Assembly: GCA_029207755.1 (NCBI GenBank) | Contig: JARCOQ010000011.1 | Location: 26,477,712-26,541,711, forward strand | Origin: Chamaea fasciata | Lineage: Eukaryota > Chordata > Aves > Passeriformes > Sylviidae | Direction: 5' to 3' | Length of the DNA stretch: 64,000 bases | Shown: positions 14,569-26,774 of the stretch, piece after piece | Numbering within the stretch: position 1 is the stretch's first letter | Layout: each line of letters starts with the position of its first letter | Translations under genes and position numbers: made by a program | The notes under the pieces: model-generated | What the model saw: the letters and a program-made list of their open reading frames with translations, nothing else | Told to the model about the DNA's origin: nothing | Databases searched by the model: none

Positions 14569-17500
14569 GGCAGCCTAGGCAGAGGTAGGGAACAGAATAT
14601 TTAAACTTAGTGGTTATTTGTGAAGGAATAGGAGCATCAGGATCTTAGTTTTCTGGGATTGGAGAGTCAATATAAAGATTCACATCAAAAAATAGAGAAC
14701 TGATGAGAATTTATTCAACACGGAGTAACCCAAAAGCAGAGACTTATAATTTTGCTTTACACAAGTCCCTTAATTTGTACATTATCAAGATTTGAGACTG
14801 ACTTTTGCAGGAAATTAGTATGGAATAGGGTGCAACTTGGGCTGTTTGCCTTATTTTATACATTTTCTAAAATATCTACGTATTTCAGTATAAATTCGTC
14901 TGATAACTTTGTGGATAATGAAAAGTGTGTTAGGGCAGTGAACAGCAAAACACAATTATGTCCAAACTTCTAGAAGGTTCGCCTTGTGTTATTCTATCCA
15001 TCTTGTTTAATGGCTGGGGCTGATGGCGCTAAACAGCATGATTATTTTGCTTTAAGCGTTTAATTTCGAAAATTTTGTTGATAAGAAGGGTGCGCCCTAT
15101 GTTGTCTCGCTCGTTGCAAGACATGATTGAAATCACAATAACCTAGATCAAGGTGCTCTGAGCCTGACATTTAGGCAGAACTGGTGTTGGTGAAATCGCT
15201 TGCAGGGCACCCTTGGTCCAGCAGCACAAGGCTGCAGCTCATCACACCAACCCACCGTGGTTTCCAGTTGTCTCAGCCTAAATCAAAAAAACCCCTGGAA
15301 GGGATATCCCAGTGCTAACCACACGAGTGAACCACTGCTCTGAATCAAGAGCAGAGTGCCAAACTCTTGCCTGGAGTTAATGTTTATGGCTGGTTTTATA
15401 AGCTGCTGGAAAGCAGGATGTATTGCTACACCCTGAAGTATAATGGTGCCTGTGACTGTAATAAACTGCAGAGCCTCCTCCCAACCTTTTGGATTAAGTA
15501 ATAAAAGAAAATGATTAAGAGTGAAATTCCATCATTTATCTTTTGTTGAATAAAAGACTCTTTTTTTCCCTCATCCCAGCTCGCTAACAGCGACAGCCAT
15601 GAAAATGAATGATTTGGCTTCACCCAAAATGATGGATAATCCTGCTGGAAGAGCATGACAATGATAGACAGACATCTTCTGAAGGAGAAGGTAATAGAAA
15701 AGACTGACACTTTGATAGGCACCATGATGAACAAGCCCTGGGGGGCTGTGAGTTAATAGGTTAATAGAAGTGCTCCAGCTCTCCCACCCACTTCTGTCTC
15801 TGTGCTCCTTTCGGAGCTGCTGGAGCAGCAAAATAACATTGTGAACATTGTGAGGAGAGGTGCACTTTATGATTCACCGACGTGCTTTTTTGTGTATTCC
15901 TCAACACTGTGGTAAAACAAAGAACTAAACTGCCTCCTGAAGTGAGGTGTGGTGAAAGCCCACCCTGCTCAAACCTCGTCAGAGCTTTGCTTTTCCCTCC
16001 TCCATCTCTCAGACATTGCTTGCAGGTAGAACAATGTCCTAAGGGTATTGCACAGGTTGAATTTAGTCACCTGGGAAATAGCTCGTTGGAGCTCTGCTGA
16101 AGTTGATGGTGGGCCACATTCTGATGTGGACTTAACCAGAATTTAGCCCAAGTAGTTTTATTGACATCAACAAAATATGTGCCTGGTTTCTTGGTCAGCT
16201 GCCAACAGAAATATTTGAATATTATGGAAATAAGGAAGTAAGATTTATTCAATGTTTTTTAAAACTTCTTCGAGTTTTCCTATTTATTCCCTTTTTTTTC
16301 CCTCATAAAACTGTAAATTTTTTTATGATCACGCATAACATTTATCAATGTGTATTTCATTTCTTATTGTATGTATTTATTTCTTTTCCTTATTAATGTC
16401 TGTTACAAGAGGTTAGGACTTTGCAAGCCCCACCATCTTGGCTAGCAATTAAGCTAACAGGTACTATACAAGTTTTTAATGTCTTTTGCATTACAGACTA
16501 TTATGATTTGAACCAAGAGTTTCTTACTCAGTTTTTGCAGCCAACTACAAGAACGGGTCTTGACATGAATGGCTGGTACAATTTTACAGTAAAATTATCA
16601 ATATAAGTCAGACTAACATGAGAAGAGTAACATAAGTGAGTAATGAGGTAAATAAACAGAAGAAATATAGTGTCGATAAGCATGCTTTACAGCTAAAGGA
16701 ATTCAAGCCAATATATTTCAGAGCAGAAGAATGTGATGCACAGTTGGCAAAGTCTCTCCGAGACTATAATGAAGAGTCATAATGAAATACTTGTCTGTGT
16801 TAGTACTAAGAAATAATATATGGTTCAATCTGTGGGAGGGTGGAGGACGGATCAGCTCCCTGACATGCTGCATTAACTTGGATGTACAAAATCCTTTTCT
16901 GTACTTATCTTTTCCCTTGCTTATTTTTTTTAATGCTCCCGGACATGGATTGTCAATATGTCTGCCTACACACGCCACATTTCTGTATAACCTTAAAAGG
17001 ATTCATGTAATCCAAATAAGCTTGGGGGGTGTATTTTGTAAACACATGACAAATGCCTTTATTGATAGACTTTATATCAGGACACAGCTGATATAAAATA
17101 CACTGTACATGTAGAAAAGAATGTTTTAATTAGTGTATCTAAACTTCTTAGCTGAATGCAAATATGTTTACCTCATCTACCAGTTTTTATGTCGACTTTC
17201 TTATTTAAGTGTTTTCATTAAGTGTATCTATTACTTTCTCTTCATGTACAGGAGTATTTCTGATCTTCTGTAGGACGTAACAGGGGTGTTATGCTGTTAT
17301 TTAAAACAATGCAGAGTTACTACATCAAGTGTAACCCCAGATTTAGTGCAGGCCAAGCTGGTTTATATCACTCTCAGGTATTACTTGGCTTTCTAGTACA
17401 CGACTGCAGGCTGCTAAGCAGGAGCATTGTGAAGCAATTTCATAGGATGGAACAAGATCCTTTAGAATTACAAATCCCATTACCCTGCTGGCCTCTGGCC

Positions 17501-18029
17501 TGACCGCCCTACACCAAGCCACAGGTTATGGGTATGTTAAAACTGAGTCAAAACAATGTCAGAGCAGAATAATTCACAGCACAACCTGCAGAGAATGTGA
17601 GGGCACGCTACAGACCAGGTTGTTCTGGTCCCAGACAATGAGGATGAAGCACACAGCAAATTAAGAAGTTCAATATGTTTCATTTCTTCTCACAGGATAT
17701 TGCGTATTTTTTTACTCTGTGATTCTTATGAATTAATCAGTAGGTCCTGTGGATGGTACCACAATTAAGAGCCTCTTCTCCAGGGAGTTTTCACGAATGG
17801 CACACCATAAACACAGCACTCAGCGGAGCACCAGGCAGGTACAGTGATTACAAAAAGGTGATCCAGAACTGAGCCTCATGGGGATCATCCCTACCTCATT
17901 CTCTGTCTAGAAATGAGGTGGTTAATTCTATCTCTCACTTGTAGAACCTAAAAATGTTCAGGCCAAGGGGCTATGCAAGCTTGTGTATGTTCCATTAACT
18001 AATGATCCATGAAAAAAAGACACCCGTCC
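14569..18029. other. No gene seen; unique AT-rich DNA including a CpG cluster
   Basis: No gene or transposon was recognised. Open frames reach 104 codons (16782-17096, plus) and look like chance. The notable stretch is 15027-15112, which holds six CpG dinucleotides in otherwise CpG-poor sequence and is listed separately. The stretch 16250-16400 is very AT-rich. Confidence 0.55.
15000..15200. promoter_or_regulatory. Candidate conserved non-coding element (CpG cluster)
   Basis: Six CpGs fall within 86 bases (15027-15112), including ggcgct, agcgtt, ttcgaa, tgcgcc and ctcgctcg, plus one more near 15197. Neighbouring sequence is AT-rich with few CpGs. Methylated CpG decays quickly in vertebrates, so a cluster outside a CpG island can mark selection or an unmethylated regulatory site. 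An 18-codon frame from atg at about 15010 ends at taa near 15063 and is too short to argue for coding. The regulatory role is inferred; sequence conservation was not tested. Confidence 0.25.
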
Positions 18030-18130
18030 TTCTGGAGCAAGTCACTCCATGCTTTTGTACCTTGGTTTTCCCATTTGTAGAATCAAAGGAATGATTCTGA
18101 GCTTCCTTTGTAAAATGCCTGAAAGATGCA
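18030..18130 (+). mobile_element. MIR-like ancient SINE fragment
   Basis: The order 'gcaagtcactccatg', 'accttggttttcccatttgtagaatc' (split here as two blocks) and 'cctttgtaaaatgcctgaaagatgc' matches the conserved part of amniote MIR-type tRNA-derived SINEs: a 'gggcaagtcact' block, a 'ctcagtttccc' block and a 'tctgtaaaat' block. The tRNA-like head with its Pol III promoter is not recognisable. Divergence is high, fitting an element fixed before birds arose. An unrelated chance match is possible but the collinear blocks argue against it. Confidence 0.65.
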
Positions 18131-19721
18131 GAGAAAGAGGAGGGTGCCACACTCCTGGAGTGTCAGCATGGATGGCCTGGTACACAAGTCACTGCTGTGG
18201 TACACGGGAAATGAAGAAAAATTTGATTTCAGCTCACTGCCCTTTCAGCATTTGCAGGCAGTGACAGTCCTGGCAGGGCCATCACAATCCCTGTCTCACT
18301 GAAGAAAAGAGGAAATGGAGGGGCCGAACCACTCTGTGATTTGCTGCTGACAGAAACGTGGAGCTTAGAGGTATTTCTGGCTTTATGCAGATATTCAGGG
18401 CTGTGGTGAGTTACGTGTACACTTCAATTGCAGACTGACACAGAGCTTATGCTTTTTGTGCTATTTTTAGCCTAAGAGGTTAATGACTGGGCCTTCTATC
18501 TATAAAGACAATTCAAGTAATAATAGTAATGAGCTGTAGATATCTGTGTTTTTACAGCACAGTAGCTACACAACCCGTTGGTACTTGAAAACAAAAATGC
18601 TTTTGAAATAAAACCCACTACACCTTTAGTCCAGCACAATTCCCAGGCCACAGATTGTCCATATCTTTCATTTTTAGTATGCCCTAAATGTCAATTACCT
18701 TTTTAGTTTACTGGTTTTTCCCCCAGAAAAACAGAGTTGACATTAAGCTGTGTTCTAAAAGAACAAGCTGATCTGAATGTTAAATTAATACATATGTATG
18801 CATGCACATTTATCTATTTTAACTGCGAGGCACATATTTCAAATGTATCACAAGATTTTTGTCATTTACGTATGAAAATTAATTCATAAATCTTTTTTGT
18901 ATTTACAGCGGCCCTGACAGAGTTTATCAAAAATGAGCTGCCTTACGGAACTATCAATGGATTAATAAAAAGAATCTGATCTAATATTCATGACACAGGA
19001 GACAAATGTAAACGGTCAGGCAACTTCATCTTTTTATTCTTGGAGAAATGTTGTTTTTCTCATAACTTTTCCTTGTAGATTTTGTTTTCTCATTTCATAA
19101 CTGCTTTAACAAAAGAACTGTGCCATCAATTTTGCTAGATTGCATTATTCATGTGGAGGTAATACACACCGAATTCAATGCACAAAGGAAAGAAATACAA
19201 AAGAACATGCCATATTATTATTCATATAAACCCAAGAAAACTTTCAAAATAATGCTGTCCTGTTATATTTATGACCCAATAATATTCTTCAGCTGTGTGG
19301 TTCTTAATGTCCAAACAGGCCTTGCTGCCCTGTTGCTCCGAGGAAATCTTGGTATCTATTTGTTTATCCTGATTACCTTTGCAACCTGATTTTGCTCTGT
19401 CCCAGGCAGCCAATAACTAATTTGGGGGAAGGACCATTCTTATACTCAGGTCTGTGACCTGAGTTGCTGATTGTGATGGAAGCTATTAGCCTGTTACAGA
19501 GGAATGTGAAAACGAAATGTTTTTGTTGGGAGAGTGACTGCACTCGTGCTGGGCTCTCCGGATTCTTTTTTGAAGGCCATTTTTGTTCTGATGGTATCAG
19601 CTTTGGGGTGATCTTGGGATGAGGTTTCCTTAGCTTCCCCTAGAAGCAAGCCTGCCTGAGCCAAAGAGTCTGCACAGCTTCTTGTTCTTATGTACCTGTC
19701 ATCCAGCTCCTTTCCTTGCTT
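18131..19721. other. No confirmed gene; unique DNA with one exon-like stretch
   Basis: Unique AT-rich sequence. At 18290-18345 a block containing 'gtgatttgctgctgacag' faintly resembles a MIR in reverse orientation, too weak to annotate. The candidate exon or conserved element at 18909-18979 is listed separately. An 89-codon frame at 19120-19389 has no recognisable domain. Confidence 0.5.
18909..18979 (+). other. Exon-like stretch: good 3' splice site, 22 codons, stop
   Basis: A pyrimidine-rich tract ending in tttacag at 18908 is followed by an open frame of two bases plus 22 codons (ALTEFIKNELPYGTINGLIK, then RI) ending in tga at 18977-18979. The codons look more coding-like than the surroundings, and two CpGs survive in AT-rich DNA. 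An aataaa lies inside the frame at 18964-18969, which is odd for a last coding exon. I do not recognise the peptide. Alternatives are a conserved non-coding element or chance, since an acceptor-like tract plus a 22-codon frame is common in 64 kb. Confidence 0.2.
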
Positions 19722-19792
19722 TAGTGGTGAACCCAGAGGTGCTGGGTTACTGACTGGACTCAATGATCTTAAAGGACTTTTTCCAACCTTTT
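19722..19792 (+). mobile_element. CR1 3' end fragment
   Basis: A short CR1 3' end in plus orientation. The diagnostic blocks are 'tagtggtgaacccagaggt', 'gctgggttactgactggact' and 'caatgatcttaaaggact', followed by 'tttttccaacct'. This matches the terminal segment shared by many avian CR1 subfamilies. The element may extend left to about 19680, where similarity fades. The ATTCTATG-type tail is replaced by a T-rich, then very AT-rich, stretch (about 19793-19870). Confidence 0.88.
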
Positions 19793-22700
19793 TTCTCAAT
19801 TTTATTTCCTTAATTATATTATATTTTTATATTAATAATATTATATTTTTGCATAATTGTATTTCTGAGAAACCTCACTATCTCACCTAGCTGAGTGCTT
19901 GGGAATTTATTAAAATCTTTGTTTGACTACTGCATAATTGACATGAAGGTGCTTAATAATTTCTGGGCCAGATTCTCATCTGGCGGAAAAGGATGTGGAT
20001 GTCAGGTAGGCAGCCCCACTGCACAGGGATCTCCTGGCCCAGAGTGGCCATCTCAGAGTCACTGCTGCTGTTGGACTAGGGGAGATGCAACACTAAGCTT
20101 TTTGGTCTGCTCAGGTGGTGTTACCTTCCGTTCAAAAACAGTTAGAGTCCTCAGTATGGCACACATACCATTTACTTACTTTCCAATTTAGTACTATACT
20201 AAGGACAAATTACTTTCCAACAGAAAATGTCAATGGTTTCATAGCAACCAGAGGTACCTGAGAGCTTTCCTTTCATGTTAAATCCCATTATAAGAGCATC
20301 AAGCCTGATGCTTTATCCCTCATGTTGGTGTGAGAGACTGCTGCATCCAAGCAGCAGAGCCAGTCTCTGGAATCTGCTCCTTGTGCGTGCTAGAACGAAA
20401 ATTTGAGAGGCCACCAGCTTGTTCTGTCAAAATTTGGGTGCTTTATTTTAATGAGCTTCAACAATTGCTTCAACAGACAGAAGGTTGTTTTTATCATCAG
20501 ATCTTTTATTTTGTGGAATGGCTTGATTTTGTGCTCAGAAACTGTGAAATGAGAAGTTACTGCAAAAAAATCAGTCAATATTAACTACCTACCAGCTGCT
20601 TTCCGACCAAAACCAAATGGTAACCAATACTGCAGTCTGATCCTACACAGACAATTGGAAAGGCAAAAAAAAAAAAAAAATCTAATTTTTGTTTCTTATC
20701 ATTGCCAAATGTATTGCACCCTGTAGACTCGTGTTTTTGCCGTGAACTGAGCAGAGACTATCTGCATGGGTTTTAAACTGGGGTTCACCTGGGGAAAAGC
20801 CAGCTCCTGCTTGATCAGCCTTTCCCTGGGGCTGTGCAGTGGTGCAGAGGGCAGGGAAAGCAGGAAGAGATGGGAAACCATTGCACTGTGAGACGGTGCT
20901 GGGTGATTCCTTTTGTTCCTGCAGTAGCTGGGATGCACAATGACACAGGGTTATATTTGCCTCAGCTGTTGCCTCGGGGCAAACATTAATTTTCAGTGAT
21001 TTCTCCAGTGTTATGGTTCACTCAAGGCTCTCCAACTGCTGTGTGCAGGTTACTTGGCCTCGTTAGGTCCAGCACTTTTTGTGTGAAAATGAGTGCATGT
21101 GGGAGAGTTGTGCAGAAGTTCATCTCAGCACCCGAATGCTCTGCAAATGTGCAAGCAGCAAAAACATAGGAGCTTGCAAATGCTTTGTATTGGTGATATA
21201 CATACTTTTTTCTCAGGTCTTAATACAAATTAACTGTTTAGTTCAGGTTTTATTGACTGGCTGTCACAGTGCTTGGGAAGTTTCGGGGTCAATTTAATGA
21301 AAAAATAAAAGGAACTGACTTCTGGCTTTGCTTCTTTGGTCAAAAATGAGTTATGGTCTCAATACACAAATCAGAACATAAAATAAGAAATTTGTCTTTG
21401 TTGGGCTTTGTATGTGGAAAGAAATGAGCTTCAGCTGATGTGGGATTTGGTGAAATTAAATATGCCTGCTGGGGAAAGCTGTTATTGGATATTATAAGAA
21501 AAGATTGATTTCAAAAAGCTCAGACTGTTGTATGAACAATGACGGAAATAAGTATTTTTATACAGCAAAGGCATAAAAATTCCAATGAAACAGTGAGTCA
21601 CAGTTTCTTCATAGAAACACAATTCCAAATTACCTTGAGAGGAACAAGGCAGTGCCCCAGGGTTGGCATAGTGATGAGCTTTCCTCTTTCTGTACACCTG
21701 AACAAATGAACAAACTAAATTTGCACATTTCTCGGCATGGCTACACCTTCTGTTGCCTTTTCAGCCATCTTTTTCTGTGGATTTTTGTGAACATGATTCT
21801 ATTCTCCTAAATGAAAAGCGTATTTCATACCGTATCTGGACTATTCCTAAAACTTTAATTTCCTTACCCTCAGTTTTACACAGCTTATAAAAGATAATTG
21901 GGCTGCACTCGTGTAGACCCTGTGCACTTGGATGTGCAGAAAATTATTTTCCCCAAATAAAGCACCTCAAAGCAGACTGGCTTTGTTGTCACGTTGTCTG
22001 AACTTTGATTGTGCTCTGAATAACCCTGAAGTGATCCCTAATTCTTTTTTTGTTTAATCTGAATCAGATTTGGGGAAATACTCATTTGCCTTCACTTAAT
22101 TGTGTTGTTGGCCACACGAGGGATAAAACCAAGCATTTTAGTCTTTGACTGGCAGCTGTGCTTAGCTAGAAGTGCAGTTATAGGTTATAAAAGTAGACTA
22201 AGGATCTTTTAAAAATGTTTTATGTGTTGTGTTTTAATGTCACACATCACTTCATTTTTTATAAGCTCGGAATTATAATTGTGGACTGTGACTCATAATC
22301 CACAAGAAATATATATAGATACTTAAGATTTCTAACAGAAATGAAGCATGACCGTTGCAGAACTGAAGCTGATTCTTGTAAGAATAATAAATCCATGGAA
22401 ATCACAGAAATACAGATCATTGCACAGATAGAGACCAATATAACAAACCAATAAGCAGAAGGATGCCCACGGAGAAAACGATTATGAAAAATAACAAAGA
22501 ACTTATGCTAGTCCAAATCCATAAGAATAAGAACAAAAGAAAGTAAGTATGAAAATTGACTTCAATATTGGTACTTTGGCAGAAAAAATAATTCCCTCAG
22601 GCAGCTGTCCATCTGGTGCCCAGTTTGTGTCACACAAACCAAGGTCATCTTAACAAATGTGTAACATATTCATAGCTAACAAGATTTGTAACCTGCATTG

Positions 22701-23764
22701 TTTGTTATGTCCTATGATGCCTATTTAATTGACTGTATTCCATTAAAATTAAGCTGTGATTTCATAAGCTTCAGAATTTGTTCTGCTTCTATGAATTCCC
22801 CACCTTCCCTCCCAGTAATTTTGTGTTTTAACCATTTATGGCAGGAAAAGTCAAAGTGTTCATGTTTCTAAAGAGTCTTAGGAAATGATAATTGATTGTC
22901 TGATTGTCTGTACTGTGACCACCTTCAAAGTCTGCATCAGGCTGTTGGGGAACAGGGGATTTATTTGGTCATCCCTTCAGCACTTGGGATATTAGAAAGG
23001 CACCATTATTACTGTAATATCAAATGCAAAAACAAGGCCATAATATGTTCAATTGAGTTATCTTTCTCCTCCTCCCTTTCTAGATCTTTCCAAGGTACGA
23101 TTTGCTGAAAATGAATGCATGCTTTTCTTGTAAGGAGGAAATGCTTTTTTCCAGTGCTATGGAAAAAAAAATTGTAAAGTGTGGGTTGCTTATGCAGCTC
23201 ACTCTGCAGGTTGGCCCATTGGGCTCTAAATCTGACCTATTATTTTTTTGCTTCCTCCAGTACATTGGCTTGCATTTAATGCCTCATCTCTTTCCCCTCA
23301 TGATTTCAATGGGAAAATTTGCTCAGTTTCCATTATGGTAAAAATTCCTTTAAGGTTATGGATAAAAACAGAATTTAAAGCAGTATGGTGATATTAAAGT
23401 CTCTAACCATTGCTGATGAATAGCAGAATATTGGGAATGTTCCTGCTATCTGTGCTGCAGGAGAAAAAAAAAGAAGGGATATGTACAAAGTAGAGGTACA
23501 AGAAGGTTTTGGAGGGCAGAGAAAATGCATTCCAGCGGGAGATTTCTGTTGAGCTTATAAAAAAAGAAAGTTAAACCTGTATAAACACCTTTCTGTGAAG
23601 AAAACATGAAATACTACAGGATTCTTTAATCTACCGAGGAAACATATAGCAAGAACCAGTAGCTGGGAGCTAAAGCAAGGCAATTTCAAATTAGAAATAA
23701 AGCACTTGCTGTTGCTTTTTTCTCTCTGTTTCACAGAGATGGTAATTAAACTTTGGGGCAGGCT
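19793..23764. other. No gene seen; unique AT-rich DNA
   Basis: No gene or recognised transposon. The stretch 19793-19870 is almost pure A/T. Near 19968 'ctgggccagattctcatctgg' starts like a short palindromic repeat widespread in reptile genomes, but the similarity stops too soon to annotate. Open frames reach 98 codons (19895-20191) with no domain. An A17-type run is at 20665-20680. Confidence 0.55.
20665..20680. repeat. Poly(A) run
   Basis: Sixteen or so consecutive A residues without an upstream polyadenylation hexamer or gene-like body. It is a simple repeat. Confidence 0.9.
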
Positions 23765-23972
23765 AAGCTGCAGCAGAAAATGGTAGACCTCATCTCTGGA
23801 GACTTTCAAATTCAGTCTATATACTTTCTGAAAGTCATTTTTTGCCTGAACACAAGTAATGGGGGGCTCAATATCAGAGGTAATTGGATGGAATATAAGT
23901 ATCTGAAACAAAAACTCAGTGTAGATGAACTAATCTCTTCTCCTGGCCTTAAATGTATGAAAATATAGATGA
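23765..23972 (+). mobile_element. Ancient CR1 3' end (reptile-type subfamily)
   Basis: A heavily diverged CR1-superfamily 3' end. Collinear blocks include 'aaatggtagacctcatctct', 'ggagactttcaaattcagtc', 'tttctgaaagtcat', 'aacacaagtaatggggggct', 'aggtaattggatggaat' and a terminal 'tctcctggccttaaatgtat'. These correspond in order to the 3' end of CR1 lineages I know as abundant in turtles and crocodilians, which end in a 'cttctggccttaaa' block rather than the young avian 'ccttccaaccc' block. The tail is reduced to atgaaaatatagatga. The copy is much more decayed than the one at 1-211, so it probably predates birds. Confidence 0.75.
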
Positions 23973-25407
23973 CATTACTGCAATGTGTTTGTTTCCTACA
24001 CCTAATTGGTTTTCTTTCAAGGCTCAAAAATCTTTAGTTGCTGCAGCTTGCATCACTAACCTTTAAGAATTCAAAACAATGCTCTTTCCTGCTTGCTGAA
24101 TTGTCACATACTATATGCCTCTAAATCCATCTGAATGTGCAATTTCCAACTCCTGATTAGCACCAGGAGCCCAGTCAAGGATGACAGAACAGCATCCAAT
24201 TCTGTTGATCTCCACTACAATTACTGCAGTCAACAGCTGCATAAGGGCCGTCCTACAGCTTAAGTCTTTTGAGGAAAAACTGCTTGAAAACGTGTTTTAT
24301 CACAGGGGTTATTGATGGGAATAGGGTGACTGACAGGAAACTTTTAAAAACCCAAACCTTTCTAGGATAAATTACAGCACAAATATGTAACCCACAGAGA
24401 ATGGACTGACTTCAGCGTCAATCTCTGTGGACAGTTTCCCCACAAGTCACTGGGTAGAAAGTGCCACCAGACATTTGCAATACTTCCAATCCCAGAGCAG
24501 GATGCTTTCTTGATTCCAAGGACAGAGTGCATGTATTGCTTTAAATTTTCCTTTTTCTCCCTGGGCAAGGCAGAAATTGTGTGGAGTCGGATGTGTGACA
24601 GTGAGAGTGTTCAGACAAATTGGTGGGCTGGGTTAAGCCATACATTGTCTGTGTCCAAAATGCCCTATCAAGGATCTCAGAGGATTCTTTTCAGTTGCAG
24701 TGCTGATTTAATACAAATATGTGTGCACCTACTCTGCCTTAATCCCCATTCTTCCTTCTTATGCCGAGCTGCATTTTTCTCCAGCAGCTTTTCCTACCAG
24801 AATGTGATTCCACTCTTTCAAACACTTTTTGGGGTGACTCACTTTGTCTCATCGAGACATTTATCTTCTATTATCTTCATTTATCACTTATCTTCTTCCT
24901 ATTTCTGATTGCCACTGATTTCCTTTCTCCTAGAGGATATATTAATCTATTCATATATTCACTATTTTTTCAGATTTTATTTATATCACATCGGAAGAAA
25001 ACTATAATAAATTACTGTGACTGTGGAGTGCTCACAGGAATAAATTGTCAAAGACTTTTAATAAAATTATGCTGTCTTCTAAGCCAGGGTCTTTGTAAGC
25101 AAAGGCCTTATACCAGAATAAAACTTTCCTGTCTAAGCTCTGATGACAGGTCTTGAGGATGCCATGCTTTGGTTACTCCAAACTTGAACATGGATAGATC
25201 ATTGAGAATTGGCTTTTCCCAAATCCTGACTGTCTGTAAGGAAGTTCTCATGGTCAGTGTTGCTATCAGCCCTCACTCCATGCACTCATTGCTCCTGATC
25301 CAGATTTTGTCCCAGTCAGGACAAAGTGAAGAAGAGGGAACTCCCACAGAAATGCCAGCAGTGCTTTACTTCCCCCAAAGCATATTCCCTTGAAAAGTAG
25401 AGCTGTA

Positions 25408-25458
<51 letters not shown>

Positions 25459-26774
25459 TTATCGATCAATCAATCCTGACTAATCGGAACTTTCAATCCC
25501 AAACCAATCCATTTTGTGGGTGTGATCTGCCAGCTGGTGGGACTCCTGAAGTTCAGGGCAAGTCTCCTCAGGTCCCAGTTGTCTTACATGTTTGAATTTG
25601 GTGGTAGATGGCTCACCTGAGAGTGCAGTTAATTCTTTTTAAACTCTTCATTGATCTGAATCCTAACTTGCACATCTCATTGTAAACTGAGTGCGTTATC
25701 TCCTTTTCCCACCACATGCTTTATATAGGTACTTCTTGAGTATGAAATTGTCTCTATTAGCATTTCTGTCATGCAGAACAAGCATTCTGTCAGTATTGGC
25801 AGCTCTTTCTTACTAGAGGTCTCAAATGTGAATTGAATTTTATATAAATTTCATGTTGTGATTTAAATTATCTCCCTTGAAGAATGACTACCTGTAACAC
25901 TCCTTTTAGTGGAGAGTCCTCAAAGAATCCCAACTATGGGACTCAGTAGCGGAGCTAAAAATCAAGAAGCAGGTTTTAGGTGAAAGAGCACTTTATCCAA
26001 AGCATTTGTCACAGTAATTTCAGCTGTTTCCATCATAAAGAAGAAGGTTAGCTATGATTTTTTAGAGTTCCAGGTATTTCTGATGTTCTACATTCCTAAA
26101 TATCAGTTCCCAGGTGTGAAACTTGGCACGAAGTTGTTAAATCCTTCTGCTTTTGAGAGCTGCTTCAAATTATCCTTCACATGTAAGGAAGGATAATTTT
26201 GGAAATCCAATCAGCAACACATATGGTGTGTTGACTGTATTTTTTATATCTCATATGCCTGTAGAAGACATGGGAGAAGCCCAGGAGAATCTTACATGGA
26301 TTTTTAGTTCTGCCCAGGATTTCCCCCACAGAGAATCACAGACACCCTTTAATAGTTTTGTTCCCTGAAATGCCTCTCTTGAAAATTAACAAAGGCCAAT
26401 AACTTCTGTCTCCTCCTTTCTGCAGAGGAGGGAAACTGAAAAAGCAGTTGCAGGTGTGTGCACTACAAAATGATAAGATAGGAGCATCTTGCAAAACATT
26501 TTTTAAAAAGCTTTTATCACGTTAACTGGTACAGCATCTGGCGCAGAGTCACAATCGTGTTCCCCGTTAAAGAGAATTAACTTAATTCATTTTCATGTTG
26601 TGACCTGCAACAGTTTAATCTACCTGAGAGCATTCTTCCTGTCAATACAGGCTGGATGGAAACATGATAACTTCAGGTTATGTTAAGTGTCTGATTTGTG
26701 ATGCAGTTTACCCCTGCAATGACTGCACTGTTCAAATTAATTAATACCAGATCATTATCTTTAGATGGCAGGCA
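23973..26774. other. No gene seen; unique DNA
   Basis: No gene is supported. Two overlapping plus-strand frames (24510-24908 and 24761-25156, 132 and 131 codons) lie in a pyrimidine-rich stretch and yield Ser/Phe/Leu-rich peptides without motifs, as expected by chance. Apart from the AAT array at 25408-25453 no repeat was recognised. Confidence 0.55.
25408..25453. repeat. (AAT)n microsatellite, about 15 units
   Basis: About 46 bases of perfect AAT repeat followed by aaaaatt. On the minus strand it encodes a spurious polyleucine run. The unit is the same as at 14519-14568, but the sequence before it does not match, so there is no evidence for a common source element. Confidence 0.97.

Noticed and set aside
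18290..18345. Possible reverse-oriented MIR ('gtgatttgctgctgacag')
   Set aside because: Only one weak block agrees; not collinear over enough length.
24510..25156. Two overlapping frames of 132 and 131 codons
   Set aside because: They lie in a pyrimidine-rich stretch, give low-complexity Ser/Phe/Leu peptides, and have no homologue I recognise.
25266..25469. Polyleucine peptide on the minus strand
   Set aside because: It is the translation of the (AAT)n microsatellite.
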